The notes below the pieces were generated by a model. That model did not search any database, was not told where the DNA came from, and was given only the letters and a program-made list of their open reading frames with translations. A program made the position numbers and the translations under genes. Below are positions 22,438 to 33,975 of a stretch of 64,000 nt of DNA, one piece after another (positions within the stretch are counted from its first letter, which is position 1; each line of letters begins with the position of its first letter). The stretch lies in the NCBI RefSeq assembly GCF_937616625.2, contig NC_065571.1:7442501-7506500 (forward strand), given 5' to 3'. The DNA comes from Mercurialis annua (taxonomy: Eukaryota > Streptophyta > Magnoliopsida > Malpighiales > Euphorbiaceae).

Positions 22438-24822
22438 TGTAATACCCCAAAATAAGTAATTAGTTAATTAGACCACGTGTCCAGTTTTGAGTCGCAGAAG
22501 TAACGATATCGGAAAGTTTTCCGATAGATAAGTTTTAGCAGGTCGGTTTTAGAAAAGATTATTATTGAGAAAATTTATATTATATTTCAATTCTAAAGTT
22601 AGAATTGGAATAAAAAGGAAAAATGGCAAGAAAAGTCCAATATAGGGCACAGGGACCAAAGTGGTAATTTAGCCACTTTGTGTCGAAAATGGTAATATTG
22701 GATTTTTACGGGAAAGTGCTAATATCGAATTTTGTATTATTTATCGGATATAAATAATGTGTATAAGTCGTAATAAAAGAGTTTAACGATTTAGATATGG
22801 ACTAAATTGTATAAAAGAAAAGTTTAAAGGATAAATGATAAGAAACAAAAAGAACAAGGATCAAAGTGGGCTTTTAGCCAAATAATATAAGAAAGGAAAT
22901 ATGAAATGAAGAATCAGAGGAAGGTTCGAGAGAAAGGAAAGGTTATCGCCGATTACACCGTTTCGCCGCCGTTTTGCCGTTCGGCGTCCGATTCAAGCGA
23001 TTTTCGCGGCCATCTCTCCGGAATTCAATCCTCTACTGATCTTGAGCTTTATTTCAAGGTAAATCTTCGGATTTTTGGTGCTAAAAGCAAGTTTATAGGC
23101 TGTTTTTATGAGATTGTGATTTTGGGTTGAATTTGACGTTTTTGAAGTTATTATGACATTTATGAAGAAACCGAGATATGGGTATTGACTAGGGAAGTGT
23201 TTATCACGTCGGGGTTGTGGCGAAACCCCGGAAAACTTGATTTCCGGGGCTGTGCACGTGGTGCACGACCGTGCACCACGGTGCACGAACGTGTACTTGA
23301 TTACACGAACGTGTACCTACCGAAGGGCACGCCCGTGCACCCTGACTCACCCCCATGCGTATGCAAGTTATAATTGACCTAGGTATTCGACGTTTTGAGT
23401 AATTTGACTCTAAAGAACGGGTTTCGGACCTTGAGAATCATTAATCTCGAGATTAGCTCGACGTTTTAGATATATAATAATAATGGAAAACGTCAAGGAC
23501 GTTAAGCAATTCTCAATTATGAGAAATAGTATTCGCTAAATCGTTTATACGACTAAAGTTATTGAATACGTAAACAAGTATAAAATGAAATTAAATCCTA
23601 AAACTTAAAAGTATTATACGTATAAGAATGCGAGAATCACGTCTAACTATTAACGATTTATCAGACGTGTCAGCGAGTAGTGGAGTCAATAGAGGCGGAC
23701 TAGCGAGAGCGTACTATCAGATCGATCATATCATTTCTTGGTTTGCGGTCACTGTGAGTTGTACTTTTACTTTCATGTATTAAAACTATTTGATATATAT
23801 ATACTGTTTTCACGCATCACATTATATATAATTGATTGAAATGTTATATGTTTATTTAATTTCTATATATGGGAACTAGTATGCGATCCGAAGAAACTAG
23901 CTACCTATTGGGTGTCAATAGGCTGTGTGATCACCAGTATCGAGTCAGTCTAGTATGTTTGCATTTGAGAAATGACTTGACACAGCTGGGAGCTGTTGAT
24001 GAATATGAAATTTACGATTGGGTTTCTGATACGAGTGAGTACTCGGCTACGGTGTAGTCTGGAGTCCCCGTATCTAGTGGCTGGGCCACCAGCGAGTTGG
24101 ACTCGCAATTGATATTTACGATTGGGTTAAATGATATATGATTATTTGAGAGATGTGTCGTATGCTAGGATATTAGTTTCGTACGGATCAAATACATGTT
24201 TATATGTTTCATATTATTGTTTTCTTGAAATGCGATACTATGTTTTTATACTAATACTGTTAGTAAATGTCAACTAACTCAGTATTTTCCCAAATACTGA
24301 CCTCTCACCTTTGATGTCTCACAGGTGCTTAGTTTGTGGACCTAGCTAGAAGCCAATTTTGAAGTGCAGAAGTCATCTGTATATGTTAGTTTATGACTTC
24401 TGTGAACGCTGCAGTTGTGGTCCTTCGTCGATAGTATAGTAGCCTAGACAGCAGTTCATTTTGATTGTATATATTAACTGTTGTTATTGTTTTATATGCA
24501 TTTTGATAGGCTACGTGTTTAGTATATAATCCACGGCCCCAGATGCCGGTGAGATGTTTAAAACACTAACTGATGTATATAGTACCGCGAGGCCAGTTCG
24601 TACATGATACGGTAATTAGAGCCCGCGAGGTTTTGAAACAGTTAGTGTAAATGTATGATTATATGTTATATATGTATGTTTTCTTCCGTTTGTTGATATT
24701 GTTTATTTTATATTATATTATATTTGCGAAAAATTAATTGTGATTTTAGGCTTGCTACGGGTTCCGGAGCTACCACTCCCGTTCCCTAGCGCCGGTTGCG
24801 GCTCAAATTTTGGGTCGTGACA
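22438..24822 (+). repeat. 3' LTR (2385 bp)
   Basis: Starts TGTAATACCCC and ends GGGTCGTGACA. It is nearly identical to the 5' LTR. Differences include a one-base deletion in CTCAATATTTT/CTCAAATTTT near the right end and scattered, mainly transition, substitutions. Confidence 0.93.
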
Positions 24823-25381
24823 GTAACTGTTTTATGAAAAATTTATAATTCGGTGACTTAAAAAATATTTAACCTATTAAAATGTATATATGCTGATTTA
24901 GCATATATAGAACGAGATGTTTGAATAATAATAATAAAAAAAATTATCCCCGGATTGCATAAGAGATGATCTTCATAAAACAAATTAAACTTCTACCAGA
25001 TAAGAAAACACAAACTGCCATCAAGGTAGATAATATAAAATAAAAAAAATATTATTAAAGATTAAATATATTTTAAACATTTTCATTTTGCTTGTTGAAA
25101 TGCATCTGTATAATCTTCAATATTGAACTTTAATATACTCAAAAAGTGGAATTAATTATGTTTTATTATAGCTGAAAAACAAAAATCACTAAACAATTTT
25201 TTTTTATAAATGATCAATAGATTAGTTTAACCACAAATAAATGTATGGCAAAAGAAAAAAAAACTAATTTTACTTACAAAAAAAAAATTAAACTTTTAAA
25301 AACATCATCTTTTGAAAAAAGAAAGTCGGGCAATGTGATTTATAGTACATCGCGGCCTTACAAATGCATTGATTTAGCAAA
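24823..25381. other. Rest of the split repeat, then intergenic
   Basis: Positions 24823-24890 continue the palindromic repeat interrupted by the LTR element (AATTCGGTGACTTAAAAAATATTTAACC, the inverse of 10935-10965, read in pieces). After that the DNA is AT-rich with no credible ORF; the 67-codon ORF at 25245 runs across a CACTA terminus and is not supported. Confidence 0.5.
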
Positions 25382-26150
25382 CACTACAAGAAATTTAATT
25401 TTTGGAAACGTGAGTTGTCGTTGTGAAAAGCTAAAATATGGTTGTTAAAAGTTTTTAACAACGATAAACGTGGTTGTGCGTGTTGGCGTAATGTAATGTT
25501 TTTTATAACGACCTTTTCTAATAATGGTCGTTGCTATAGGTTTTACAAAATCTATAAGATTGGTTATTAAAAGTTATTAATAACTATAAAAAGTCGTTGT
25601 CAAAACATTGTAATATTAATTATTATTTAAATATATATATAATTTTAGAATTTTTTTTATTTTTATAATTTAAAATTACAATTATTATTAAAATTTAATA
25701 TTTTTTACTTTTTGATTGATATATTACAACAAAAGTAAAAAATATTTTTATAGTGAAGGGTGGGTTTTTTTATAGTGAGAATGCATCATTCTCATTTCAC
25801 TTATTTTCAATGTGGGATTTTAACTATTCCTTCTTTTTGTAGCAACGAAATTATTTGTCGTTGTGAAATGATAATATTTAAAAACGACACATATTAAATC
25901 GTTGGTAAAGCAAATAATTTACAATGACATGATTAGTCGTTGTAAAATAATTATCTTTAAAAACGATATAAATTAAGTCGTTGCTAAAAGTATAACTTTT
26001 AATAACGATTTTATTAGACGTTGTAAAATAATTATATTTAGAAACAACATTAAAATAATCGTTATAAAAGGTATATGTATTGTAACGATTTTAATGGTCG
26101 TTATAATAGACCGTTGCTAAAATTCTGATATCGATAAGTTATAACGATTA
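25382..26150 (+). mobile_element. CACTA-like element end with AACGAC/GTCGTT repeats
   Basis: Starts CACTACAAGAAATTT, the classic CACTA terminus, followed by many direct and inverted copies of GTCGTTGTAAAA / TTTTAACAACGA (25400-25620 and 25845-26130). The right terminus TTTCTTGTAGTG was not found, so the element is truncated or its end has diverged. No transposase is present. Confidence 0.65.
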
Positions 26151-26736
26151 TAATATTCTCTTCATCTCTTCTCGAACGGCGGCAGCGAGTAACGATGATA
26201 TAGGTTTTGAATTGGAGTTGGAATTGAGAAAGAAAAAATGGGAGATGGAGAGAACATCCCTAAGATCGTATTTTTCAAGTTTAGAAAGCATAAAAAAAGA
26301 AAAAAAAGAAAAGCTAAATCTCTAAACTGAAATTTACGTCCGTATTTGTTTAAATAATTTGGCTAAATTCGGTGTTTTGTCTAATTAATCCTATATTTAT
26401 AAACATTTAACTGAAAATAGGTAGTTTTACAAACAGCCCAATAATGTAGGCTTGGAGACCCATGGACACCCCATTATGAATGGATAGAAAGTGGACTAGT
26501 AAGCCCAAGTTTACAGTTTTGAATATAAAGGAAAAGAAGCTATCCAAATCCAAAACCCAAAAGTAAATGGCCCAAATCCAACAATCAATTCAATCATACC
26601 ATTTCATCTTACCAAACAGCTAACTTTTTCATCACCAAGTTTTTCAACCCTTTCTCTCTCATCTTAATTATCACCACCCACCTCACTTCACCTGCATGCC
26701 AAAACTCTCAAAAACCACCGCTCATTAATCAAAACC
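26151..26736. promoter_or_regulatory. Intergenic region and probable promoter of the BAH-Agenet gene
   Basis: No ORF. The last 150 bases become pyrimidine-rich (CTCTCTCATC, CACCCACCTCACTTCACC), a common feature of plant core promoters and leaders. No single TATA box stands out. Confidence 0.35.
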
Positions 26737-26877
26737 ATGTCTAATTCCTCCATTCTTTCTCCACTTCTCACCTCATCGCCGCCGTCTCTCCGCCCTGCCC
26801 TCCTCTCCTCCTCCTCCACTGTCCAGTCAACATATCCAAAACCTCATATTCTCACCCATTTCTTGAACCCACTGTAA
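26737..26877 (+). CDS. Upstream ORF of 46 codons in the leader of the BAH-Agenet gene
   Basis: ATG in a fair context (AAACCATGTC) opens a 46-residue frame rich in Ser, Pro and Leu (MSNSSILSPLLTSSPPSLRP at its start), ending TAA at 26875. It lies in the GC-richer leader about 465 bp before the main start. If the transcript begins above 26737 this would be a uORF able to limit translation. Its composition resembles an organelle transit peptide, so a first exon of something else is an alternative. A 5'-UTR intron between it and 27341 (CTGTTCCAAG looks like an acceptor) is also possible. Confidence 0.3.
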   Translation: MSNSSILSPLLTSSPPSLRPALLSSSSTVQSTYPKPHILTHFLNPL

Positions 26878-27341
26878 AAGTAAAACCGCCGTCACAAAGC
26901 TCAAAGCTCTTGTTTTTTTCAAGACCCAGCTTTTTTTTCACTTGGGTTTTTGTTTTTGTCGATGCCCATTTAATGATTCTCTTAGTTGATTCAGTCAAAG
27001 CCGTTTCTTGGTGTTTCTTGGTTTTTTCTAACTCCAATTTTAGTTTTCTTGACTTGGTTACTGATCTACTTTCCGATTTGCAAACCGTCGATTTTTCTTT
27101 GTTCTGGTCGGTTTTCTCTAGCACTTACTTATTTGGTCGAGTTCTTTGAGTTTTTTCAGCTCAAACTTTGCGGTGGCTTCTAGGGTTTTGAGTTTTAGCT
27201 TTAGGGTTTGATTTCTGATCTAATTTTGTTTAAGCTTATGTTGGAAAAAGATAACAATTTTAACTATTTTAGATGTCTAAGTAATCATAGTTACTAGTGG
27301 GATTTTAGGGTTTTATTAGCTCTATTTTGTTCTGTTCCAAG

Positions 27342-30300
27342 ATGACTGGAAATGGCCATTGTTTTGTGGAGTGGAAAGAGCAATTTGTTTCGCAGGAGCG
27401 AGGCAACCGGGTGGTTCACTATTTCTTGAAAGATTCTGCTGGAGAATCTGTTCGTGCAGTTATCGGAACTGAGAGGAGTGTTCGGCATATGTTCTATGTT
27501 GTTGCTGAGGAGTTTGTTGAGGCTTATGGTGCTGAACATTCTATCCATGCTGGTTTTAAATGGAGGTCGAGAAGGGAGGTTGTTGACTGGCTTACTTCTA
27601 TGCTATCGAAGCAGCATTTTCAGGGGGACCGATCTAGTATGTTTATCTCGTTTTGGATTCTTTTAACTTTGCTACTTACTTTTGGATAATATGTTGTGAT
27701 GGAATATGATATTTGAAGTTGTAATTATCGATCTGTAGTATGGTTTGCGTGTCATAAATTGATTATTTGTTGTAAAGGATGACTGCCATAATGCAATAAG
27801 AGCTGCCGGAAAATTTTAGCACATTAATATTCTTTTGAATGGGTTGCTTAAAGCAGAAATGCAGAAATAACTATTTAAGGTCATTCCTTTATAAGAAGAA
27901 TCTGATCACATTAGTATTGGTTAATTTTAAGGGTCATACTTTTATTTGTTCATCCTTGCTTGTGATTAAGTTTGTTCGTTTATTTTGTTGAAAATTATTT
28001 TTGCGTTGTGGTGTTTCATACAACTTTGTAGATATGTGAAATACTTTAAATGAAAAGCTTTTTTACTGGATTATATATATGATTAGGCATTTCCATTTCA
28101 ATCCCTACAAAACCGCATATGCGTTATATCATATGTCCCGATGTTGTAGTCATCCTTGGTTCATTTATTGGTATTTGGTACTTTGGTAGATTATATCTTC
28201 TTTTCTCTTTATAGTAATAGTCAGGGTATTAACTGTCTATAGCTACTTGTACATCTGGCTAATGGCTTTATTTTTCTCCTATTATTTAGTTGCCTTATGC
28301 TTTATTAGTACCCCTTAATTAGAATATTTTTTGATGCCAGAATCACCTAAATGCGATGTAACACAAGTTTTAGAATCTCCTGAATATTCCATGAATGGAT
28401 TCAGCTCTCAACAGACACAGGTATGAGATGCAGAATTCAGTGCTTTCTTCTTCTCTATTTTTATCTTGCTTTTTTGGGTTATTATTTTGAATTAATGCTC
28501 CGATGTACATGTAACATATGTTTGCAGGGTCGTATTTCTAGAAACTTGAGTGGCCATAATTCAGACATTGTGTGGTCAGGCACTGCATGGGCATGTGGTA
28601 AACGGCTCAAACATTATCCAGCATTTTGCAGAAATGGGATTACGATAGCAGTAAGTATCCATTGCTGAATTGAAGTTTTAATGGAAAAAGCTAGGGCTTT
28701 GAATTTGTGATGTGCGGAGAATAGGTCTCCTTAACCCAACTTTCTTATCTTTAAATAGAATGTACTATTTTATTTGGTAAGTTAATTAATAGAAATGTTC
28801 GCTTGAATTTGGCTCTCTTGCCTTCACAAACCTATACAGAAGAGAATAGTCTTAAAGAGGGTATCTCTAACACTTGTTGAAATTATTGAAATTTTTCCTT
28901 GTTTTATCTGAAAACATGAAGAGCAGCTTCAATTAGGCTAGAAATATGGACAGTTATATCAAGTTGTGCATGAACCACTTGATAAGTGTTCAGGAAAAAT
29001 TAGATTTGTTGGAAACAAAGAGATGCATGTCTGATGGCAGATCAGTATACTATTAACTTGTATGGCAAATTCCCAATGAACTCAATATGCAAACGGATTA
29101 ATGCACAAATTTCTAATTGAGGTGTTCTTACCAGCTTGAGAAATGATTGGTTTTATCTCACTTTTCGTCAAGAACAATAGCATGTAATTGTTGTTTTATT
29201 TATTTATAAGATCAGTTGCTCTTATAATAGTCCATGACCTTTCCTTGTTGTACAAATTACAGATCCAGTCCTTTGTTTTTGTTATGGCTAAAGGAGAGAA
29301 TCATTACTTAGCTTATTTGGAAGATATGTATGAAGACAAGAGGGGACAAAAAAAAGTAAAAGTGAGGTGGTTTCATCATAACCAGGAAGTCAAGGGTGTA
29401 GTTCCTCTAAGAAATGCTCACCCTAAAGAAGTTTTCATCACTCCTTATTCTCAGGTCATTAGTGCAGAATGTGTTGATGGTCCTGCAATAGTCTTAACTC
29501 GTGAACATTATGAGGAATGCATGGCTGCATTTCCTAACATCTTGGTAAATAAAGTACACTTGTGCTTTAGGCAGTTTAGAGGCAATAAAACAAAGCCTTT
29601 CGATTTGAGTAAATTACGTGGGTACTTTGATCAGCCAATTCTCTCTTGTTTGAATTCCAAATCATTGCCTAGGGTTGACTCGATAGGTTACGGGACTGCT
29701 GAAGAAGATGAAGAATTTGTCCGAGAAGACGATATAAGGTTGGGATCCAAGAGGACAAGAAGAAGCGGTAGAGGGAGTGAAACATTGATGACAGATCATT
29801 CACGAGTTGGCATTTCTGGTAACCAGATGATGAATTTTGAGGATACCTTTATGAATATAAGGTTTCGCAAGTCGGCCAAGAGATTGCTTCCCCTCAAGCA
29901 TGTTGCGTCTCAGTTTCGATACAACCCACAATATAAGGTTGATGAGAAGATTGAATTGTTGTGTCAAGACAGTGGTATACGAGGCTGCTGGTTTAGGTGT
30001 ACAGTCTTGCAGGTTTCTAAAAAACAGATAAAAGTCCAATATGATGATTTGCGAGATGAAGATGAATATGGCAATCTTGAGGTAATTCCTTTTTTATGTT
30101 GACATCTGTTTAGATGACTTATTTAACATCATGTTTCGTTTTTTGTTTTATTTAAGCATGAAAATCAAATAATTCTCTTACAGTACCAAGAATAACTACT
30201 TATAGTAAAGGGAATTTCAGTATTAATGTGGATTGGAGAACTGCATTTATGGTAATTTGGGTACATCAGGAAATTTTGTTGGTAGTGAAAATGAAATTTT

Positions 30301-31206
30301 AAGTTCCATTGTAGTTGTACCAATTATTGACTCTTCATATAAATTGTAGGAATGGATCCCAGCTTTCAAAGTGGCAATACGTGATAAACTTGACATGAGG
30401 TTTTTAGGCCGTCCAACTATTCGACCAGTACCTCCTCTAAATGAACAAAAAGACATTGCTCTGGAAGTCGGCTCTGCAGTTGATGCATGGTGGAGTGATG
30501 GTTGGTGGGAGGGGGTGGTAACAGGAGCGGATAGTGGCAGCGATGATGTTCTGCAAGTTTATTTTCCTGGTAAGCTTGACATTGACAAGCTGTATTTGAA
30601 CTTTTTTTATTTCATTCCCCATTAGGCTCCTCTATTATTTTCTATCCTTATCTGCGTCATAAACTGTTTATATTAGGTGAAAGCTTCTTCTTGAGCATAC
30701 ACAAAAAGGATCTTAGAATTTCGAGAGATTGGGTGGGAAATCAATGGATCGATGTTCCATCGAAATGTGACATACTTCCAGCCGTATCTGCGTCCATCAG
30801 TCCAGGCACCAAAATGTCACTTTCTGCAGCCATTTCCAAGGACTTGAAGCCTGATGGTCATGCTGTGTCTGGGTCTGAAGTTCCTATTGGCGCTGAACTT
30901 GATAATATTGAAGAGGAAAAGCCTGACGTAGTTCCATTACCCAATACTGATAGCATTCCAGAAGACATGGACTGTGATGATAATAGGAAGCCTCCATCAT
31001 CAGATGACAAAGCTGATGAAGCTGGTGGTAGCGACATTAATGTTGGATATGATAAAGTAGATGAAGTAGAGGGTACTAATGGAGACGAGGTTGATGGTGA
31101 TGGTGATGGTGATATTAAGGGCAATGATGACAAATTAGATATAGAGGCGTTTGAGACTTCTGAGCAGGACTGTAAAGCTTTGGAAATCACGGAAGTGGCA
31201 GCATAG
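27342..31206 (+). CDS. BAH domain plus Agenet/Tudor domain chromatin protein
   Basis: Six exons with GT-AG borders join in frame: 27342-27636, 28341-28420, 28528-28650, 29263-30081, 30350-30569, 30677-31206; 688 residues. Residues 1-95 are a conserved plant N-terminal module (FVEWKEQFVSQERGNRVVHY ... WRSRREVVDWL). A BAH domain spans about 178-300 (HYLAYLEDMYED, VKVRWFHHNQEV, VHLCFRQF, FDLSKLRGYF). A basic segment follows (GSKRTRRSGRG, about 325). Two Agenet/Tudor-like units lie at 390-450 (YKVDEKIELL, GCWFRCTVLQ, VQYDDLRDEDE, EEWIPAF) and 468-535 (VGSAVDAWWSDGWWEGVV, IDVP). The tail is acidic. BAH and Agenet modules bind modified histones, so a nuclear chromatin-reader role is inferred. The ATG at 27342 is the first in-frame start before the conserved module. 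It converges with the pectinesterase gene, stops 719 bp apart. Confidence 0.88.
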
Positions 31207-31925
31207 GCTGTCTAAAAAAGGCGGTAATGCATTATCTTAATGTTGTCATAATGCTGCATATATGCATAGGTTTCATATGTTAGTCTGAATGCCATTGTAT
31301 ATATTAACATGAGAACTTGGTTGGCATTCATAGATGTACAGAAATCATATTAGATTTTTGAGGTTTCTGCTGTAACTGGAATTAAAAATTTGGATTGATG
31401 TTTCAATTCCATCGCTCGGAAGCCCCTATTTGAGTCGGATCTCTCAAAGCGGTTTGCTTCTTGCTTGTAAGTTGTACTCTGACAAAAATTGAAAGTTAAA
31501 TACATATTCTGTACCCTCTTTTGTGGTTGTTCAATTGTCTGAATGCTAGTGTAGCTTTTAAGTTTGCTCTAGTTTGTTGTCTATTATACTATGCCGGTGT
31601 GCAACTGTGTACTTGTTTACATTGAAGCATGTCGGCCTCTGCGGCTGATCTTATCAGATGTTCGCACTATGACTGAGTTATTAGTAATTTTATGATATGA
31701 TACTGATTCAATTTTTTATGTTTTGATAAACTGTTTTCTTTCCTCTATTGAATGTAGAAGCAATCAATGGATAGAGAAAAATATGAATGAAATTTTTTTA
31801 CAACTTAGCTGTCCTGTGCATGCTTTAGCCTTTATGACATAGTAAATCCGCCGGTAAAGCCGGATTTAAAAAAATGAAAACTATAACACAATTTGATAAG
31901 ATGAACTATAAGAAAGAAATAAAAG
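31207..31925. other. Shared 3' region of two convergent genes
   Basis: Contains the 3' UTRs and terminators of the BAH-Agenet gene (+) and the pectinesterase gene (-). No ORF or repeat was recognised. Confidence 0.5.
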
Positions 31926-33975
31926 CTATAGTCTAAGCCATTCATCTCCTTTTATGAATTGCATATCTAAGAAAGGTCTTACTTCCTCATAACTGAAAGT
32001 CTTTGACCATGGGACTCGACCTCCTGTTTCCGCTCCTCTTCCGCTACATTCGTATTCTCCAAAAAACACGGTCCTGCAAGCATTTTTTTAAACTGTTATT
32101 ACTGAATCTAATGTTTTTAAGGTTTTGACAGAAGAATTGTACTTTTGCCTGTCCGGGTTGTTCCAGTCGCTCCATCCCGGAGGAGTTATGATGTCATCAA
32201 TGAAACAGTAGGAGTATATAGCCCTCGAATAATTTCCCCAAGCTCTTCCGAGAAGGATTTTTCCGGTTCCGTTAATGATACAGCCTACGAAAGAGAAACC
32301 TGAATCGTCAAACGGTGTATCCCTGTGATGAGCTGCAATTGCTCCAGATCTTTTAGCTGTTGATTGAAGCACACAGTCCTGTTTTTACACCAACCTCATT
32401 ATTTAAAACAATCACAAAATAAACGCCTAGAAAATACAAAATATATCTAAAATTAAATTGTTGAACCTGAAAAAGTGATCGTCCTCTACCAAATATAAAA
32501 TCTACAGCTCCTTGAATGTGACATTTGTAAAAAAAATGTGATCCAGTCTCATCTAATAGAGTGTCCTGTGTTCCCAATATTCTAACTTTATGAAAAAATG
32601 ACTTGTCTGCAGAAACTCTCAGTGCTACCGCTTGCATTCCAAATTCTCCAGGCTCTGCCACTACTGTATTCTGTCATTGTTCTAACCATCAAATTATAGT
32701 ACTTAATCATAATATTTTCCGCACAAAAATATATGTTTCGCTTTTCATTTCCGTGTCCAGAAATACTTATATAAAATTCCGAAACTCTATATTTATATAG
32801 TTCCGGCATTTTTACGTTTTAATATTTTTATTTCCGTGCTGCATAGATAGAAACATTATCTTACCTCGAAAGTGACTCCAGTAGCGCAGAAATAGTCGGA
32901 TTCTATGGTGACGGAGGCCGATCTATACGTTCCTAATTCAACTCCACTGCTGTCAATATCAGAAGCTTTGTTGTTCCAAGTAATCACAGTGTCAGCACAT
33001 TTACTTTCTTTTCCAATGAATGATACATATGGCTTGCTTCTTGGTACAAACACTTTTTCTCTGCATAAAGATCCAATAAAATTATCAAATCCTCATGAAA
33101 TTAGTATTATGAAAAAAATTTGATTTCTCCTATGATATGCAAAAACTGATACTAGGTCGTACATGCTTGTCCTAAATGTAACCACCTCAAATTAACCACG
33201 TAGCTAAAATTATGTCCCCACTTACTAAAAAAAAGCTAGCGTAACTGCAAAATAATGCTCAGTTTTAAAATTGTAACTTCCCCTAAAAAAAATCCAAACT
33301 TAAAACTTTAATCAAATATTTACGGTATTTTTTTACCCGGACCTGGTTGGTAGAGTTTCAAGTTCGGACATCTCTATTTCAAATTGTAATCAGAAAAGAA
33401 AATAAGTGTACGAATTTTGTAAAAACATTAAGCAATCTCAAAAAAATTATTACTTTATAATATGTAGCTAAAAGAAGCATGCACACTTCTTTGGATCGAT
33501 ATTTTCCGTTTTAGAAACCCGTCGGCGACTTAATGTTTTGGATACACAACTTCATTTTTAAATAAAAATGCTTAAAATAACACTGTTTCGCCAATACGTG
33601 TTTAATGTTCCATTTTCCATGGAAAGACCTTAAAATAAAAAACAGTAAATGCAAATTTAACAAAATATATAACACAAACCTGTAAATTCCAGGAAGAATA
33701 TAAATCTTGACTCTCTGAGTATTATTTTCTGGAACCAAATCAATACCACCTTGAACAGTTAAAGAATCGCCTTCACCATTCATATCAACTACAATAATTT
33801 TGCTTCTGTTAAAATCAAATCTAGAATTCAATCTGGCTTTATCTTCATCAACTTTCATATCATCCCAACTAATAAAACTTTTCTCAAAAAGTACCGTTTC
33901 ACTTTCACAAAACCCTACTTCAAAACAACCTAAAAAACACATGAAAACTACCACAAAAACACTTGATCTTTCCAT
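31926..33975 (-). CDS. QRT1: Pectin methylesterase, QUARTET1-like (PRO-less type)
   Basis: Five exons on the minus strand join in frame: 33975-33680, 33060-32865, 32670-32467, 32378-32143, 32073-31926; 359 residues. Residues 1-22 are a signal peptide (VFVVVFMCFLGCFEVGFC). There is no PMEI-like pro-region, so this is the short class. Pectinesterase motifs are complete: GIYREKV (95-101), QAVAL with Gln177, GTQDT with Gln199/Asp200, DFIFG with Asp221, and LGRAWG with Arg277 and Trp279. LGRAW replaces the more common LGRPW; that, with VDMNGEGDSLTVQGGID, IAAHHRDTPF, IITPPGWSDWN and a C-terminus ending GDEWLRL, points to the QRT1 branch, known in Arabidopsis for separating pollen tetrads by demethylesterifying pectin in the pollen mother cell wall. 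The enzyme would act in the cell wall. The family is certain; the QRT1 orthology is from remembered likeness. A reversed TATAAATA-type box lies near 34088. Confidence 0.88.

Larger units (their letters stand above)
15803..24822 (+). mobile_element. Non-autonomous LTR retrotransposon (LARD-like), 9.0 kb
   Basis: Complete element: 5' LTR 15803-18188, initiator-Met tRNA PBS at 18193, internal region of 4.25 kb, polypurine tract at 22425-22437, 3' LTR 22438-24822. Flanks are GCAAC (15798-15802) and GTAAC (24823-24827), a 5-bp duplication with one transition. No protease, reverse transcriptase, RNase H or integrase motif could be read in the internal region; it carries one 353-codon ORF and a long non-coding purine-rich stretch. 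The sequence just before the 3' LTR (TTCGAGGACGAATTTTTA then AAGGGGGG) resembles the segment following pol in Tekay/Del-type chromoviruses, from which the element may derive. It would need enzymes supplied by a relative. Confidence 0.9.

Noticed and set aside
27327..27341. Earlier start for the BAH-Agenet protein
   Set aside because: The frame stays open upstream of 27342 but has no ATG there; the first ATG is at 27342.
30858..31190. 110-codon minus-strand Ser-rich ORF
   Set aside because: Shadow of the acidic Asp/Glu-rich tail of the BAH-Agenet gene.
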